Shown in pieces: positions 34,996-36,177 of a stretch of DNA of 36,177 nt. The notes below the pieces were generated by a model that saw only the letters and a list, made by a program, of their open reading frames with translations, was not told the DNA's origin and searched no databases. Made by a program: the position numbers and the translations under genes. How positions within the stretch are numbered: the stretch's first letter is position 1; each line of letters begins with the position of its first letter. Where the stretch lies: positions 1 to 36,177 of the forward strand of contig JAUIJH010000037.1 in the NCBI GenBank assembly GCA_030431335.1, in the 5' to 3' direction. This DNA is from Alphaproteobacteria bacterium (GTDB taxonomy: Bacteria; Pseudomonadota; Alphaproteobacteria; Rhizobiales; Amorphaceae).

Positions 34996-35754
34996 TCAAA
35001 AGGCGAGCGGTCCCCCACCATCGCCCTCGCGGCGCGCGATCGCCTTCACCACGGAGCGCACGAAACGCTCGCGAGGCTCCGGCACCGGCTTGCCCGCAAG
35101 CCCGGCGACATGGACGGCGAGAAAATGGCCCGTCATGCGAAATCCGTCGGCGACCGAAGCCGCATCGGCCGGCGCGTCGACGCTGAGGAAACGGGGCAGC
35201 GGCAGCAGGCGCTCCTTGTAGGGCGCCGCCGCCGCGCCGCAGACGGCCCGGCCCGTGCGCGGCGAGACGTGGGTCAGCCCCTCGCGCGTGCCGGTGGCCG
35301 CGCATTTGGACAGGTCGAGCCCGAAGCCGAACTCTTCCAGGAGGATGAGTTCGAACCGCACGCCTGCCTCCCCCGCCGCCGCCGGCAACGCGAAGGCCCC
35401 GATCAGCGCGTCGGCGGCTGCATAAAGGCGCGGATGCGGGTCGCGCTCGGGCAGGAACGCGAGGAGCGAGGCCATCGACTGCAAGCCGAAGGCGCCCCAG
35501 GCCTCCTCCATGACGAGCCCCGCGCGGGCCTCCACCAGCTCCAGGCTGAGCGTGCCGAGCTGGTCGTCGAGCCGGCCGCGCCAGGTGGCCGAAACGCGAT
35601 TGCCCGGCTGCAGCAGAGCGCGCATCGACTTGGAGCGGGCGCCGCGCACCAGCCCCGCAACGCGCCCGACATTGACGCCGAGCAGATCGACGATCTTGGA
35701 ATTTTCGCCGAACGGGCGGGCCGCGAGGACGAGCGCCTCGTCACGCCACTCCAT
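34996..35754 (-). CDS. recO: DNA repair protein RecO
   Basis: 252 residues. It promotes RecA loading in the RecFOR pathway. N-terminal OB-fold: MEWRDEALVLAARPFGENSKIV, GRVAGLVRGARSK and LLQPGN. The helical C-terminal part has FELILLEEFGFGLDLSKCAATG, of which C and the following residues form the remnant zinc site (only one cysteine of the CxxC pair is obvious here, with C at the GRAVCG block as a second), normal for alphaproteobacteria. It follows era after 33 bases. Confidence 0.93.
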   Translation of the reverse strand: MEWRDEALVLAARPFGENSKIVDLLGVNVGRVAGLVRGARSKSMRALLQPGNRVSATWRGRLDDQLGTLSLELVEARAGLVMEEAWGAFGLQSMASLLAFLPERDPHPRLYAAADALIGAFALPAAAGEAGVRFELILLEEFGFGLDLSKCAATGTREGLTHVSPRTGRAVCGAAAAPYKERLLPLPRFLSVDAPADAASVADGFRMTGHFLAVHVAGLAGKPVPEPRERFVRSVVKAIARREGDGGGPLAF

Positions 35755-35787
35755 GACGGACCGGCCGGGCGAGGGCGAACGCCGCGC

Positions 35788-36177
35788 TCACCGCGAGAAA
35801 TCGAGCCCCATCTCGCGATAGCGCTCCGGATCCTCCGTCCAGCGCGCGCGCACCTTCACGAACAGGAACAGGTGCACGCTGCGGCCGGCCATGGCGGCGA
35901 TCTCCTGGCGCGCGGCCATCGAGATGGCGCGGATGGTGCGGCCCTTTTCGCCGAGCACGATCTTCTTCTGGCCCTCGCGCTCGATGTAGATCACCTGCTC
36001 GATCCGCACCGACCCGTCACGCAGCTCCTTCCAGCTCTCCGTTTCCACGGTAGCCGAATAGGGCAGCTCGTCGTGCAGGCGGAGCGTGAGTTGCTCGCGC
36101 GTGATCTCGGCCGCGAGCTGGCGCTCGGGAATGTCGGAGATCTGGTCCTCCGGGTAGAGCCACGGCCCTTCCGGCAC
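35788..36177 (-). CDS. era: GTPase Era, C-terminal part (cut by window edge)
   Basis: 129 residues of the C-terminal KH-domain half. EGPWLYPEDQISDIPERQLAAEI is the linker that follows the G domain, and IYIEREGQKKIVLGEKGRTI carries the KH GxxG-like loop (GEKG). It binds 16S rRNA during 30S assembly. The N-terminal GTPase domain lies beyond base 36177. The era-recO order is standard in alphaproteobacteria. Confidence 0.95.
   Translation of the reverse strand: MPEGPWLYPEDQISDIPERQLAAEITREQLTLRLHDELPYSATVETESWKELRDGSVRIEQVIYIEREGQKKIVLGEKGRTIRAISMAARQEIAAMAGRSVHLFLFVKVRARWTEDPERYREMGLDFSR

Overview
The window is very GC-rich, with long antisense open frames, frequent GTG/TTG starts and tight overlapping operons. 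Gene content and order (glyA-nrdR-ribD-ribE-ribH-nusB-thiL, era-recO and parC, an ldtR-ldtP pair, a K+-independent proton pyrophosphatase) point to the chromosome of an alphaproteobacterium of the order Hyphomicrobiales (Rhizobiales). I cannot name the genus.

Layout. 1-2009: an FAD-dependent oxidoreductase cut by the window edge, a small NTF2-like protein and an acetamidase/formamidase. 2104-2700: about ten degenerate tandem repeats with no gene. 2713-6700: a three-gene signalling operon with a membrane PAS histidine kinase, a CheY-like response regulator, and a second receiver protein whose C-terminal half resembles RsbU_N. 7163-16206: a nitrogen-scavenging region. It starts with an 8-oxoguanine deaminase-type amidohydrolase and a 2-oxoglutarate/Fe(II) oxygenase. 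A textbook sigma-54 promoter (9624-9639) then precedes a six-gene operon encoding a BMP-type ABC importer interleaved with formamidase (amiF) and biuret amidohydrolase (biuH). 16219-16995: a putative HExxH zinc metallopeptidase with a peptidoglycan-binding domain.

17145-36177 is mostly core genome on the minus strand. It holds hppA with a strong terminator, and the operon glyA-nrdR-ribD-ribE-ribH-nusB-thiL-MFS joined by stop/start overlaps. It continues with the cell-wall pair ldtR-ldtP, mmsB and parC. Next come an RTX-repeat secreted esterase in a more AT-rich neighbourhood, a SOUL heme-binding protein, recO and the 3' part of era.

How it may work together (inference): nitrogen limitation, through RpoN and an unidentified enhancer-binding protein, would induce uptake of a nitrogen-rich organic compound. 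Cytoplasmic hydrolases acting on ureido and formamide groups would then process it; the adjacent deaminase and oxygenase suggest a purine-like heterocycle. The exact substrate is not known, and no allophanate hydrolase is visible here. This region, the tandem repeats, the REC/RsbU_N-like protein and the RTX esterase leader are the most unusual parts of the window.
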